Assembly (NCBI GenBank): GCA_902798915.1 | Contig: CADBYM010000053.1 | Coordinates: 1-35,792 of the forward strand | Origin: an uncultured Coriobacteriaceae bacterium | GTDB taxonomy: Bacteria > Actinomycetota > Coriobacteriia > Coriobacteriales > Atopobiaceae | Direction of reading: 5' to 3' | DNA length: 35,792 nt | Part shown: positions 8,552-16,706 of the stretch, one piece after another | Layout: the number at the start of each line of letters is the position of its first letter | How positions within the stretch are numbered: the first letter of the stretch is position 1 | The notes under the pieces: model-generated | The model's input: the letters and a program-made list of their open reading frames with translations, nothing else | Databases searched by the model: none | Told to the model about the DNA's origin: nothing | Position numbers and translations under genes: made by a program

Positions 8552-11003
8552 GTGGACCTCAGACGAATCCGTGCACGAGATCAAGGGCCTGAAGGCGGGC
8601 TCCTACCTCTTGCGCGAGAGCGTCGCCCCGCAGGGCTACCTCATCGCTACCGATGTCGCCTTCCAGATCGCGGCCGACGGTAAGGTGACCAGCTCCGCAA
8701 TGGACACGAACGGCATCATCCTAGTTAAGGACTCCCTGCCCACCATCAAGGTCTCCAAGACCGACATCACGGGCGAGGAGGAGCTTGCGGGTGCCCACAT
8801 CCAAATCATCGACTCCAAGGGTCGTATGGTGACCGAGTGGGTCTCCGCCACCGACAACGCAGATACCACAGACGTCAACGAGTCCATCCACGAGGTGGAG
8901 GGCCTCAAGACCGGCGAGACCTACACCCTGCGCGAGACCGTCGCCCCCGAGGGCTACGCCATCGCCACCGACACGACCTTCTCCATCGCACAGAACGGCA
9001 AGGTGACGTACTCTGGCACAACTACCGAGGAAGGTGTGCTGCTGGTCAAGGACGACCTGCTGAAGCCCGCAAAGGTTGCGCTCGGCGGCACGAAGACGTT
9101 CGATGGGAAGGGCCTTGCCGAGCTTGTCGAAGGCCAGTTCTCCTTCGAGCTCAAGGGTGTCAGCGACAACGCCGAAGACACGACGCTTACGACGACAAAC
9201 GAGGAAGACGGAACATACTCATTTGACGAGCTCACGTTCAACGCCAAGGGCACCTACAACTACAAGGTCTACGAGACCAACAAGACGGACAGCGGCATTG
9301 CCTACAGCGACGTGGTGTACGACGTTGTCGTCGAGGTGACTGACGGCGGTAGCGGCAGCTACGTCGCAAGCACGACCGTGCGCAAGAGCGGTTCCAGCAA
9401 GACCGTGGAGACGAGCGGGCTCGACTTCACCAACACCCTCAAGACCGTTGAGGTCGCGGGCACGAAGACCTGGGTCGACACGCCTGAGGACGTGGCCAAC
9501 GGCACGCGTCCGGCAAAGGTGACGGTGCGGCTCCAGAGCAAGGTCGGCGAGGGAGACTGGGCTGACGTGGAGGGCAAGATCGCCACGATCACGGCCGATG
9601 ACCTTGCCTACACCTTCACCGGCCTGCCTGAGTACGAGGGCCAAAACAAGCTTGAGTACCGAGTGGTAGACGCGGTCGAGGGCTACACCACCGAGGGCGG
9701 AACCGCCGACAAGGGCTACAACCTGACCAACACCATCATCGGCAAGGAGGTTGACTTCAAGCCGGTCGAGCTGACCATGCACAAGGTCGATGCCGACAAC
9801 AACAAGGTCGTCGTCGAGGGCGCCAAGTACTGCCTCGTCGAGGAGGGCTCGGTCGCGACCGAAGGCAGCACCTATACCACGAACCGTGACGGAGAGATTA
9901 CCATCTCGTTCGCGAAGCCTGGTACCTGGACCCTGCAGGAGATCGAGGCACCCGCTGGCTACACGCTCAACCCGAAGGTCTACACCATCGTCGTCAACCA
10001 GAACGAGTTGGTAAACGTCAGCTACAAAGAGGGCGACAATCCCGTGTGGTCCTGGCTCTACAACCTGGTGTTCGCGAGGCCCGACGTCACGGACAACGTG
10101 CTCACCGTCGAGGACGCCAAGACCAAGGTCAACGTCTCCAAGGTGGACGTGGCGGGCGGCCCCGAGGTCGCAGGCGCGCACATCCAGATTCTGGACGCGG
10201 ATCAGGGCATCGTCACCGAGTGGGACTCCGAGGCCGGCAAGACCCACGTGGTCGAGGGTCTGACGACGGGCGCCACCTACACTCTGCGCGAGACCGTCGC
10301 CCCCGACGGCTACACCATCGCCACCGACACGGTGTTCCAGCTCAACGAGGACGGCACCGTCAAGACCGACCTCGAGGCAGAGAACAAGGCCAAGGTCAAG
10401 GCCGGCACGACCGACACGCTTCTGGTCGAGGACGCCAAGACCAAGGTCAAGGTCTCCAAGACCGACATCGCCGGCGGCGAGGAGGTCGCGGGCGCCCACA
10501 TCCAAATCATCGACTCCAAGGGCGAGGTCGCCGCGGAGTGGGATTCCACGACGGTGGCGCGCGAGGTCGAGGGCCTCAAGACCGGTGAGACCTACACGCT
10601 CAAGGAGACCGTCGCCCCCGACGGCTACACCATCGCTAGCGAGACCACCTTCACCATCGACGAGACTGGCAAGGTGACGAGCACGGGCACCGTCACCGAG
10701 GGAGGCGTGCTCCTCGTCGAGGATGCGCTCACCAAGGTGACCGTCTCCAAGAGGGCCGTGGGCGGCGAGGACGAGCTCGCCGGCGCCACGATCCAGATCC
10801 TGGACGAGAGCGGAGAGGTCGTGGAGACTGCGACGGGCGAGAGTCTCGAGTGGGTCTCCGGCGACGAGGCCAAGGTCATCGAGGGCCTCAGGACCGGCGT
10901 CACCTACACGCTCCACGAGGAGGTCGCGCCCGACGGCTACGCCGTGGCGAGCGACACCACCTTCACCATCGACGAGCGCGGCAACGTGAAGGGCCTGAGC
11001 TGA
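7818..11003 (+). CDS. Giant CnaB2/SpaA-repeat surface protein, middle portion
   Basis: This is the same protein continued in a different frame. Repeat sequence is readable from base 7800 (EDALTKVSVSK), and the nominal GTG at 7818 is not a credible natural start because it has no ribosome-binding site and lies inside a repeat. Contents: four CnaB2-like repeats (7800-9056); a domain resembling the pilin isopeptide domain FctA, with GGTKTFDG, YSDVVYDVVVEV and DFTNTL (about 9057-9448); a CnaB domain ending in LTNTI (9449-9750); a SpaA-type domain ending again in WSWLYNLVF (9751-10117); and three CnaB2-like repeats (10119-10993). The frame stops at TGA 11001-11003 in mid-repeat, directly after ERGNVKG, the same tripeptide context at which the preceding portion breaks. 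Best read as an interior piece of one gene, separated by assembly error or mutation. Confidence 0.8.
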   Translation: MSVSKVAVGGGEELAGAQIELLDSQNRPVTLHDGRVAWTSEAGTTHVIEGLNPGTYKLRETVAPEGYTIATDITFTLNADGTVTTEAKTSDSGAILIEDALTSVSVSKVDIAGGQEVEGATLQIVENDGSATGKVIHEWKTQKVNGTVQKTFTGLKTGTEYILRETVAPEGYAIATETTFTIDETGKVTTTGTMTEDGVLLVEDAMTSVKVAKTDITGSEELVGAVLQVLDAQGNAVRINNQLVKWTSDESVHEIKGLKAGSYLLRESVAPQGYLIATDVAFQIAADGKVTSSAMDTNGIILVKDSLPTIKVSKTDITGEEELAGAHIQIIDSKGRMVTEWVSATDNADTTDVNESIHEVEGLKTGETYTLRETVAPEGYAIATDTTFSIAQNGKVTYSGTTTEEGVLLVKDDLLKPAKVALGGTKTFDGKGLAELVEGQFSFELKGVSDNAEDTTLTTTNEEDGTYSFDELTFNAKGTYNYKVYETNKTDSGIAYSDVVYDVVVEVTDGGSGSYVASTTVRKSGSSKTVETSGLDFTNTLKTVEVAGTKTWVDTPEDVANGTRPAKVTVRLQSKVGEGDWADVEGKIATITADDLAYTFTGLPEYEGQNKLEYRVVDAVEGYTTEGGTADKGYNLTNTIIGKEVDFKPVELTMHKVDADNNKVVVEGAKYCLVEEGSVATEGSTYTTNRDGEITISFAKPGTWTLQEIEAPAGYTLNPKVYTIVVNQNELVNVSYKEGDNPVWSWLYNLVFARPDVTDNVLTVEDAKTKVNVSKVDVAGGPEVAGAHIQILDADQGIVTEWDSEAGKTHVVEGLTTGATYTLRETVAPDGYTIATDTVFQLNEDGTVKTDLEAENKAKVKAGTTDTLLVEDAKTKVKVSKTDIAGGEEVAGAHIQIIDSKGEVAAEWDSTTVAREVEGLKTGETYTLKETVAPDGYTIASETTFTIDETGKVTSTGTVTEGGVLLVEDALTKVTVSKRAVGGEDELAGATIQILDESGEVVETATGESLEWVSGDEAKVIEGLRTGVTYTLHEEVAPDGYAVASDTTFTIDERGNVKGLS
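10894..10993 (+). repeat. 100-bp perfect repeat, copy 2 (ends at frame break)
   Basis: It is identical to 7701-7800. To its right the sequence jumps to the middle of a different repeat (ELIEGLTTGV) in another frame, so both copies share the left arm and the break point but not the right arm. This is the pattern expected from a repeat-limited assembly join or from recombination between repeats. Confidence 0.9.
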
Positions 11004-11327
11004 TCGAGGGCCTCACCACCGGCGTCACGTACATCCTGCGCGAGACCGTCGCGCCCGACGGCTACACCGTAGCCACCGACATCGAGTTCACGCTGGACAA
11101 GGACGGCAAGGTCCAGACTGGCGCGAAGACCACCACGAGCAAGGACGGCACGGACGTCATCCTCGTGGAGGACGCGAAGACGCACGTCAAGGTTTCCAAG
11201 GTCGAGACCGGAGCGGGCGAGGAGGTGCCCGGCGCCACCATCCAGATCATCGACTCCGCGGGCGAGGTCGTCGAGGAGTGGGTCTCCACCGACAAGCCGC
11301 ACGACATCGAGGGCCTCAAGACCGCGA
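10994..11327 (+). pseudogene. Giant surface protein, short out-of-frame segment
   Basis: Between two frame breaks, one and a half CnaB2-like repeats are readable in frame 2. The first begins mid-domain (ELIEGLTTGVTY, then LRETVAPDGY and ILVEDA). The second begins KTHVKVSKVETGAGEEVPGA and ends at HDIEGLKT. It has no start codon of its own and is bounded by the break after AACGTGAAGGG on the left and by a 22-bp deletion on the right. It is not an independent gene but a piece of the 1-14718 surface protein gene. Confidence 0.75.
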
Positions 11328-14300
11328 GACCGTCGCGCCGGAGGGCTACGCCGTCACTACCGACACCACCTTCAGCATCGACGAGGACGGCAACGTGACC
11401 ACCACCGGAACCAAGACCACCGACGAGAAGGGCGACACCGTGCTTCTGGTCGAGGACGCAAAGACCAAGGTCACCGTCTCCAAGACCGACATCGCCAACG
11501 GCGATGAGCTTCCTGGTGCGACCCTCCAGGTACTTACAAAGAACGAGAAGACCGGTAAGCTCGAGGTTGCCAAGGCCGGTGGCGAGAGGGTCGAGTGGGT
11601 CTCCACCGATGAACCGCACGTCATCGAGGGCCTCAAGGCCGGCATCGAGTACATCCTGCGCGAGACCGTCGCCCCCGATGGCTACACCATCGCCACCGAC
11701 ATCACCTTCGCGATTGCGGAGGACGGCACTGTGAGCGTCACGGGTACGAGTGGTGGTCAGGCCGAGGACGGCACCATCCTCATGGAGGACGCGCTCACCA
11801 GGGTTACCATCTCCAAGGCAGACGTTGACGGCGGTGCGGAAGTCGCCGGCGCCACGATTCAGATCCTGGACGAGGACGGCAACGTCGTCAAGGTCAACGA
11901 CAAGAAGGTCGAGTGGGTCTCCACCGACGAGCCGCACGAGGTCGTGGGCCTCAAGACCGGCGTCGAGTACACGCTGCACGAGACGATCGCCCCCGAGGGC
12001 TATGCCTTCTCCACCGACACCACATTCACCATCAACGCCGACGGAACGGTCGAGGTCATCAGCGCAAAGTCCGTTGACAAGGACGGAAAGACGGTCCTGG
12101 TCGTGGAGGACGGCATGACGGAGGTGCGTGTCTCCAAGGTCGAGATTGGCGCGGGCGAGGAGCTTGCGGGTGCGCACATCCAGATCCTGGACGAGGACGG
12201 CAACGTCATCACCGAATGGGACTCCCTGGCCGACGACGAGACGACCGAGGACGTCAACGAGGGCATCCACGTGGTTAGGGGCCTGCTGAACACCGGCGTC
12301 ACCTACACCCTGCGCGAGACCGTCGCCCCCGAGGGCTACACGCTGACGAGCGACACCACCTTCTCGATTACCGAGGACGGCAAGGTCAAGACAAACGGCA
12401 CGAAGACCACCGATGACGAGGGCAACACCGTGCTTCTGGTCGAGGACGCAAAGACCAAGGTCACCGTCTCCAAGACCGACATCGCCAACGGCGAGGAACT
12501 GCCCGGCGCCACCATCCAGATCATCGACTCCGCGGGCGAGGTCGTCGAGGAGTGGGTCTCCACCGACAAGCCGCACGACATCGAGGGCCTCAAGACCGCC
12601 GGCGAGACCTACACCCTGCGCGAGACCGTTGCCCCCGAGGGATACGCCATCGCAACCGACACCACCTTTACTATCGACGAGAACGGCAACGTGACGAGCA
12701 GCGGTAGCGTCACCGAGGGTGGGGTCCTGCTCGTGGAGGATGCCAAGAGGAGCGTGAAGGTCTCCAAGCTAGATGCCACCAGTGGTGCCGAGATTGCAGG
12801 CGCACACATGCAAATCATCGACTCCGAGGGCAACGTCGTCGAGAAGTGGGTCTCCACCACCGAGGCGCGCGTCTTCGAAGGCCTGAAGGTAGGTGAGGAG
12901 TACACCCTGCGCGAGACCGTCGCTCCCGAGGGCTACGCCATTACGACCGACACCACCTTCCAGATTGCTGCCGACGGCACGGTGACGGCCAACGGTACCG
13001 TTGCCAAGGACGGGCACATCCTGGTTGAGGACCACAAGCTCGGCGAGATTGTCGACAAGTACATCAACGGCAAGTCGCACATGGACGCGAATCTGGGCGA
13101 GGAGTTCGAGTACGAGATTCTGGCGTACGTGGCCGGTGACGCCGTGTACGGCGAGGTCGAGGACGTGCTTGACGACAGGCTGGTGTTTGTGAGCACCGAT
13201 CCGAGCAGCGTGAAGGTCGACGACATCGGAAAGGTCAAGGACGTTAAGGCAAAGGGTACCGCGCTCGATGCGTCCAAGGTTAACGTGAGCTTCGACAAGC
13301 AGACGCTGCGCGTGAGCCTGTCCAACCTGCAGGATGAGGCGGCTCCGCTTGCTGGGCACTGGCTGCGTGTTGCCTTCAGCGCGAAGTTTGCCGAGGGAGC
13401 AAGCGCCACCGCCGACATCGACAACATCGCAACGTTCAAGGCGGCCAACTTCATGCCGGAAGACGAGTACTGGGAGCCGACGTATGGCAGCATGACACCC
13501 AGCGCAAGCGTCAGCCCGGTCGTGTCGGTCGAGAAGGTCTGGAAGAGTGCGGAAGGGGAGGACGCCGACTGGCCTGAGGGCGCAACCGTCACGGTGGAGC
13601 TCCTGAGCGATGGCGAGCCCCTCACGCCCGCATACACCGAGACCTTGAGCGCCGACCAGACGAGCGCTACCTTCTCGGGCATGGAGCCCGGGCACGAGTA
13701 CACCGTGCGCGAGACTACGGTCTCGGGCGTGACGGTGACGGAGAGCACCGTAGACGGCAACATGTTCGAGGGCTTTACGATTACCAATACACTCCCGGCC
13801 AGGCAGCCAGACACCCCCGTGGAGATTGGCGTGTCGAAGGTGTGGGAGGACGCCGACGGCAACGAGATGGATTGGCCTACCGGTGCGCGCGTGACCATCG
13901 AGCTGCTCTGCAATGACGAGTCGCTCGAGCCGGCCCAGGTCGTTGAGCTCACGGCCGACAAGTCAGAGTCCACGTTCGAGGTCGGCAACTTCGACGAGGA
14001 GGCGACGTACACCGTACGCGAGACCAGGATCACCGATGGTGGCGGCATCTACAAGTACCAGAAGTCGGGTGACGTCGAAGAAGGCTTCGTCGTAACCAAC
14101 AGGTTCCAAGGTGCGGAGCCTGAGGGAGAGACCGTCGAGGTCGAGGTGGCCAAGGAATGGCTGCGCGACGGAGAGGACATCGACTGGCCCGAGGGTGCTG
14201 AGGTGACGGTCGAGCTGCTCAAGGATGGCAAGTCGCTCGATCCCGCAATGACGCTCACGCTCACCGAGGATGAGGACTCTGGCACCTTCGAGGAGCTGCC

Positions 14301-14718
14301 CGAGGGCCCGAAGTACACCGTGAAGGAGATCGAGGTCTCTGGTGCGCCCACGGGCTTCAAGAAGAGCGTTGAGGGCAGCGCGGACGAAGGCTTTACCATC
14401 ACCAACGAGTATCCGGCGCCTGAGGAGGGCGAGAAGCCCACGAACCCCACGAACCCCACGAACCCGACGAATCCGGTTGAATCCACCAAGTCGGAAGACA
14501 CCAAGAAGGAATCCGACAACTCGAACGCAAGTGCTGCCGCGTCGAAGGCCGCACCTGCCATGAGCACCCCGAGCAGCACTTACACGGGCAGCCCGGCGGC
14601 CACGCGAACCAGCACACCCAAGACGGGCGACCCAATGTCCATAGCTGCCGTCGTCACGATGATGGCAGGCGGCCTGGCGGCCCTTGGCTATGGCGTACGC
14701 CGTCGTCGTCGCAAGTAA
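11278..14718 (+). CDS. Giant surface protein, C-terminal portion with TPKTG sortase signal (genuine repeat frame from about 11327)
   Basis: The repeat frame resumes at RETVAPEGY after 11326; the nominal GTG at 11278 only gives out-of-frame residues before that. Five complete CnaB2-like repeats follow the rest of a broken one, ending at about 13035. Next come a D2-like domain opening IVDKYINGKSH (13036-13510) and three CnaB domains ending FTITNT, FVVTNR and FTITNE (13516-14420). A Pro/Thr spacer (NPT x4), a Ser/Ala-rich stretch, the sortase motif TPKTG (14614-14628), a hydrophobic segment and an Arg-rich tail RRRRRK finish the protein. TPKTG in place of LPXTG is usual in this class. The protein should be covalently attached to peptidoglycan. 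A terminator follows 31 bases after the stop. Confidence 0.88.
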   Translation: MGLHRQAARHRGPQDRETVAPEGYAVTTDTTFSIDEDGNVTTTGTKTTDEKGDTVLLVEDAKTKVTVSKTDIANGDELPGATLQVLTKNEKTGKLEVAKAGGERVEWVSTDEPHVIEGLKAGIEYILRETVAPDGYTIATDITFAIAEDGTVSVTGTSGGQAEDGTILMEDALTRVTISKADVDGGAEVAGATIQILDEDGNVVKVNDKKVEWVSTDEPHEVVGLKTGVEYTLHETIAPEGYAFSTDTTFTINADGTVEVISAKSVDKDGKTVLVVEDGMTEVRVSKVEIGAGEELAGAHIQILDEDGNVITEWDSLADDETTEDVNEGIHVVRGLLNTGVTYTLRETVAPEGYTLTSDTTFSITEDGKVKTNGTKTTDDEGNTVLLVEDAKTKVTVSKTDIANGEELPGATIQIIDSAGEVVEEWVSTDKPHDIEGLKTAGETYTLRETVAPEGYAIATDTTFTIDENGNVTSSGSVTEGGVLLVEDAKRSVKVSKLDATSGAEIAGAHMQIIDSEGNVVEKWVSTTEARVFEGLKVGEEYTLRETVAPEGYAITTDTTFQIAADGTVTANGTVAKDGHILVEDHKLGEIVDKYINGKSHMDANLGEEFEYEILAYVAGDAVYGEVEDVLDDRLVFVSTDPSSVKVDDIGKVKDVKAKGTALDASKVNVSFDKQTLRVSLSNLQDEAAPLAGHWLRVAFSAKFAEGASATADIDNIATFKAANFMPEDEYWEPTYGSMTPSASVSPVVSVEKVWKSAEGEDADWPEGATVTVELLSDGEPLTPAYTETLSADQTSATFSGMEPGHEYTVRETTVSGVTVTESTVDGNMFEGFTITNTLPARQPDTPVEIGVSKVWEDADGNEMDWPTGARVTIELLCNDESLEPAQVVELTADKSESTFEVGNFDEEATYTVRETRITDGGGIYKYQKSGDVEEGFVVTNRFQGAEPEGETVEVEVAKEWLRDGEDIDWPEGAEVTVELLKDGKSLDPAMTLTLTEDEDSGTFEELPEGPKYTVKEIEVSGAPTGFKKSVEGSADEGFTITNEYPAPEEGEKPTNPTNPTNPTNPVESTKSEDTKKESDNSNASAAASKAAPAMSTPSSTYTGSPAATRTSTPKTGDPMSIAAVVTMMAGGLAALGYGVRRRRRK

Positions 14719-14749
14719 CCGCATGACGTAGGGGCCATCCCCTCGCAAG

Positions 14750-14788
14750 GGTGACCGCCGGCTCGCAACGGGCTGGCGGTCACCTTTT
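14750..14788 (+). terminator. Rho-independent terminator of the surface protein gene
   Basis: GGTGACCGCC (14750-14759) pairs perfectly with GGCGGTCACC (14775-14784) around a 15-nt loop, followed by TTTT. It lies 32 bases after the stop codon and separates the surface protein gene from the ribosomal cluster. Confidence 0.88.
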
Positions 14789-14829
14789 GTGTAAGGCGGC
14801 CACTCTTTGGGGCATTCCTCCTGAAGACT

Positions 14830-14858
14830 TTGTGGAGACGCCCGGCCCGGTGTACACT
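14830..14858 (+). promoter_or_regulatory. Candidate promoter of the ribosomal cluster
   Basis: TTGTGG (14830-14835) and TACACT (14853-14858) are separated by 17 bases, the preferred spacing for a housekeeping sigma factor. The implied start near 14865 would give a leader of about 120 nt before rplC. The leader holds a G-run followed by TGCTGTCCCC that could pair, but I see no recognisable protein-binding site. Confidence 0.5.
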
Positions 14859-14987
14859 CGATAAGCTGCTGAAATTGGGGGGTGCTGTCCCCATCGAAGC
14901 AGCACACGTAGGATGTGGTCCGCTGGGGAGGGGCGCAGGGTGCGCTCAGAGTTGCCGTCCCATGACCACCGAGGGTAAGGACTAGGA

Positions 14988-15608
14988 ATGGTCAGCACGA
15001 TTCTCGGCCGCAAGATCGGGATGACGCAGGTCTGGGACGACGACGACAACGTCGTGCCCGTCACCGTCATTCTGGCAGGCCCCTGCACGGTGTCGCAGGT
15101 AAAGACCAAGGCCACGGATGGCTATGAAGCCGTCCAGATCGGCTTTGGCGACATCAAGGCGAAGAAGGTCAACAAGCCGATGGCAGGCCACTTCGCAAAG
15201 GCTGGCGTCGAGCCCATGCGTTACCTCCGCGAGGTGCGCGTCGAGGATGCCAGCGAGTACAAGCCGGGAGATCAGGTGACCGTCGCGGACTTCAGCGAAG
15301 TCAAGGCGGTTGACGTCATCGGCACGTCCAAGGGCAAGGGCTTCCAGGGCACCATCAAGCGCTGGAACTTCCACCGTGGACCGATGACCCATGGCTCGCG
15401 CAACCAGCGCAAGCCTGGCTCGATCGGTCAGTGCGCTTATCCGGCGCGCGTCCGCAAGGGCCTACACATGGCCGGTCACATGGGTGACGAGCGCGTCACG
15501 GTGAAGAACCTCAAGCTCGTGCGCGTGGACACCGACCAGAACCTCCTGCTCGTCAAGGGCGCCGTGCCTGGTGGCAAGAACGCCCTCGTCCAGGTCCGTA
15601 TGGCCTAA
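14988..15608 (+). CDS. rplC: 50S ribosomal protein L3
   Basis: A primary binder of 23S rRNA near the peptidyl transferase centre and an early assembly protein of the large subunit. The 206-residue product has the family opening [15 protein letters not shown] and the conserved core [34 protein letters not shown] and [15 protein letters not shown]. The start at 14988 follows a weak AAGGACTAGGA. It is the first gene of the cluster here; rpsJ, normally just upstream, is absent. rplD starts 11 bases downstream. Confidence 0.97.
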   Translation: MVSTILGRKIGMTQVWDDDDNVVPVTVILAGPCTVSQVKTKATDGYEAVQIGFGDIKAKKVNKPMAGHFAKAGVEPMRYLREVRVEDASEYKPGDQVTVADFSEVKAVDVIGTSKGKGFQGTIKRWNFHRGPMTHGSRNQRKPGSIGQCAYPARVRKGLHMAGHMGDERVTVKNLKLVRVDTDQNLLLVKGAVPGGKNALVQVRMA

Positions 15609-15619
15609 GGGAGGTAACC

Positions 15620-16246
15620 ATGTCCAAGGTCGAAATCAAGAACCTCGAGGGACAGGCCGTAGGCGAGGCCGAGCTCTCCTCTGACGTCTTCGGCATCGAG
15701 CCGAACGTCCCCGTCATGCATCAGGTCGTCGTTGCCTACGAGGCCAGCATGCGTCAAGGCACCCACAAGGTCAAGAATCGCCACGAGGTCTCTGGCGGCG
15801 GCCGCAAGCCGTATCGCCAGAAGGGCACCGGTCGCGCCCGTCAGGGCTCGATTCGCGCCGGCCAGTGGACGGGTGGCGGCACCATCTTTGGGCCCGTACC
15901 CCGCAGCCACGCCAAGAAGGCCAACAACAAGGTGAAGAAGCTCGCCATGCGCTCCGCGCTCTCCGGCAAGGTTGCCGACTCCGAGCTCATCCTGCTCGAG
16001 TCCCTCGCCATCGAGGAGCCCTCCACAAAGAAGGCGGCCGCAATCATCAAGGCGCTCGAGCTTGAGGGCAAGCGCGTGACGCTCGTCGTCAACGACGACG
16101 CGGTGGTCGAGTACCTCTCGTTCCGCAACATCCCCAAGGTGGAGGTCATCGCAGTCTCTGAGGCCAACACCCGCAACCTGCTCGACAACGCCGCTCTCGT
16201 GATGAGCGTCGAGGTTGCAAAGACCCTTGAGGAGGCGCTCGCATAA
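15620..16246 (+). CDS. rplD: 50S ribosomal protein L4
   Basis: Large-subunit protein whose extended loop lines the nascent-chain exit tunnel. The 208-residue product carries the loop signature RKPYRQKGTGRARQGSIR and GGGTIFGPVPRSH at about residues 55-95, with a C-terminal Rossmann-like half. GGGAGG lies just ahead of ATG 15620. In other bacteria L4 also autoregulates the S10 operon; I see no evidence for or against that here. The stop overlaps the start of rplW (TAATG). Confidence 0.97.
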   Translation: MSKVEIKNLEGQAVGEAELSSDVFGIEPNVPVMHQVVVAYEASMRQGTHKVKNRHEVSGGGRKPYRQKGTGRARQGSIRAGQWTGGGTIFGPVPRSHAKKANNKVKKLAMRSALSGKVADSELILLESLAIEEPSTKKAAAIIKALELEGKRVTLVVNDDAVVEYLSFRNIPKVEVIAVSEANTRNLLDNAALVMSVEVAKTLEEALA

Positions 16247-16554
16247 TGAACTCCCCGTATGAAGTCATCATCCGCCCCGTCGTCACGGAGCGCTCCTTCG
16301 ACCTCATGGAGCAGGGCAAGTACACCTTTGAGGTGGCTCGTCAGGCGCCGAAGGAGGAGATTCGCGACGCCGTGCAGAAGCTCTTCGGCGTCCATGTCGT
16401 GAAGGTCAACACCATCAACGTCAAGCCCAAGAATCGCCGCGTGCGCTATGTCAAGGGTAAGACGCGCCGCTGGAAGAAGGCCATCGTCACCGTCGCTCCC
16501 GGCGAGACGATCGAGATCTTTGCCAACGACGGCGTGGACATCATCAGCGAGTAA
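16246..16554 (+). CDS. rplW: 50S ribosomal protein L23
   Basis: Sits at the tunnel exit and docks trigger factor and SRP in bacteria. The 102-residue product matches the family in PVVTERSFDLMEQGKYTFEV near the N-terminus and VKVNTINVKPKNRRVRYVKG in the middle. ATG overlaps the rplD stop by one base, indicating translational coupling. It is followed by an unusual 152-base structured spacer before rplB. Confidence 0.97.
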   Translation: MNSPYEVIIRPVVTERSFDLMEQGKYTFEVARQAPKEEIRDAVQKLFGVHVVKVNTINVKPKNRRVRYVKGKTRRWKKAIVTVAPGETIEIFANDGVDIISE

Positions 16555-16562
16555 GGCAATGG

Positions 16563-16620
16563 GCGCTCGTCCCTGCCGGGGCGGGCGCAGTTTACCGCGC
16601 AAGGATGGATACGCGCGGTA
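16563..16620 (+). promoter_or_regulatory. Two consecutive hairpins in the rplW-rplB spacer
   Basis: GCGCTCGTCCC (16563-16573) can pair over 11 positions (two G-U) with GGGGCGGGCGC (16578-16588) around a TGCC loop and is followed by AGTTT. TACCGCGC (16593-16600) then pairs with GCGCGGTA (16613-16620). A third small stem GAGGCG/CGCCTC lies at 16647-16660. The first resembles a weak terminator or attenuator. Whether it reduces transcription into rplB or acts as a processing or protein-binding site cannot be told from sequence. Confidence 0.55.
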
Positions 16621-16706
16621 CCGTGGTACATCCGGTGTCATCCCGCAGAGGCGGTCGCCTCAATCCCTGAGCGGGTTGGCCAACGGAGAAAGAAAGGGAA
16701 AGAGTA

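Larger units (their letters stand above)
2..13035 (+). repeat. Array of about 31 CnaB2-like domain repeats (about 95-110 codons each)
   Basis: Repeat blocks lie at 2-1738, 4424-7800, 7800-9056 and 10119-13035. Each unit begins K/L/M-T-x-V-x-[VI]-[SA]-K and ends L-[VI]-x-D-[ADSGH]. The Lys, the Glu of [RKHT]E, and the Asp near the end are kept in every complete unit I could read, including the divergent ones ending LVKDD, LVKDS and LVEDH. Variable length comes mostly from the loop before IEGL, where inserts such as NESTEDVDEGIH occur. Units are similar but rarely identical, apart from the 100-bp tract noted separately. Confidence 0.88.

Noticed and set aside
14719..14987. A hidden rpsJ (S10) gene upstream of rplC
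   Set aside because: No frame in the gap is long enough or shows S10 motifs; the space is taken by a terminator and promoter.
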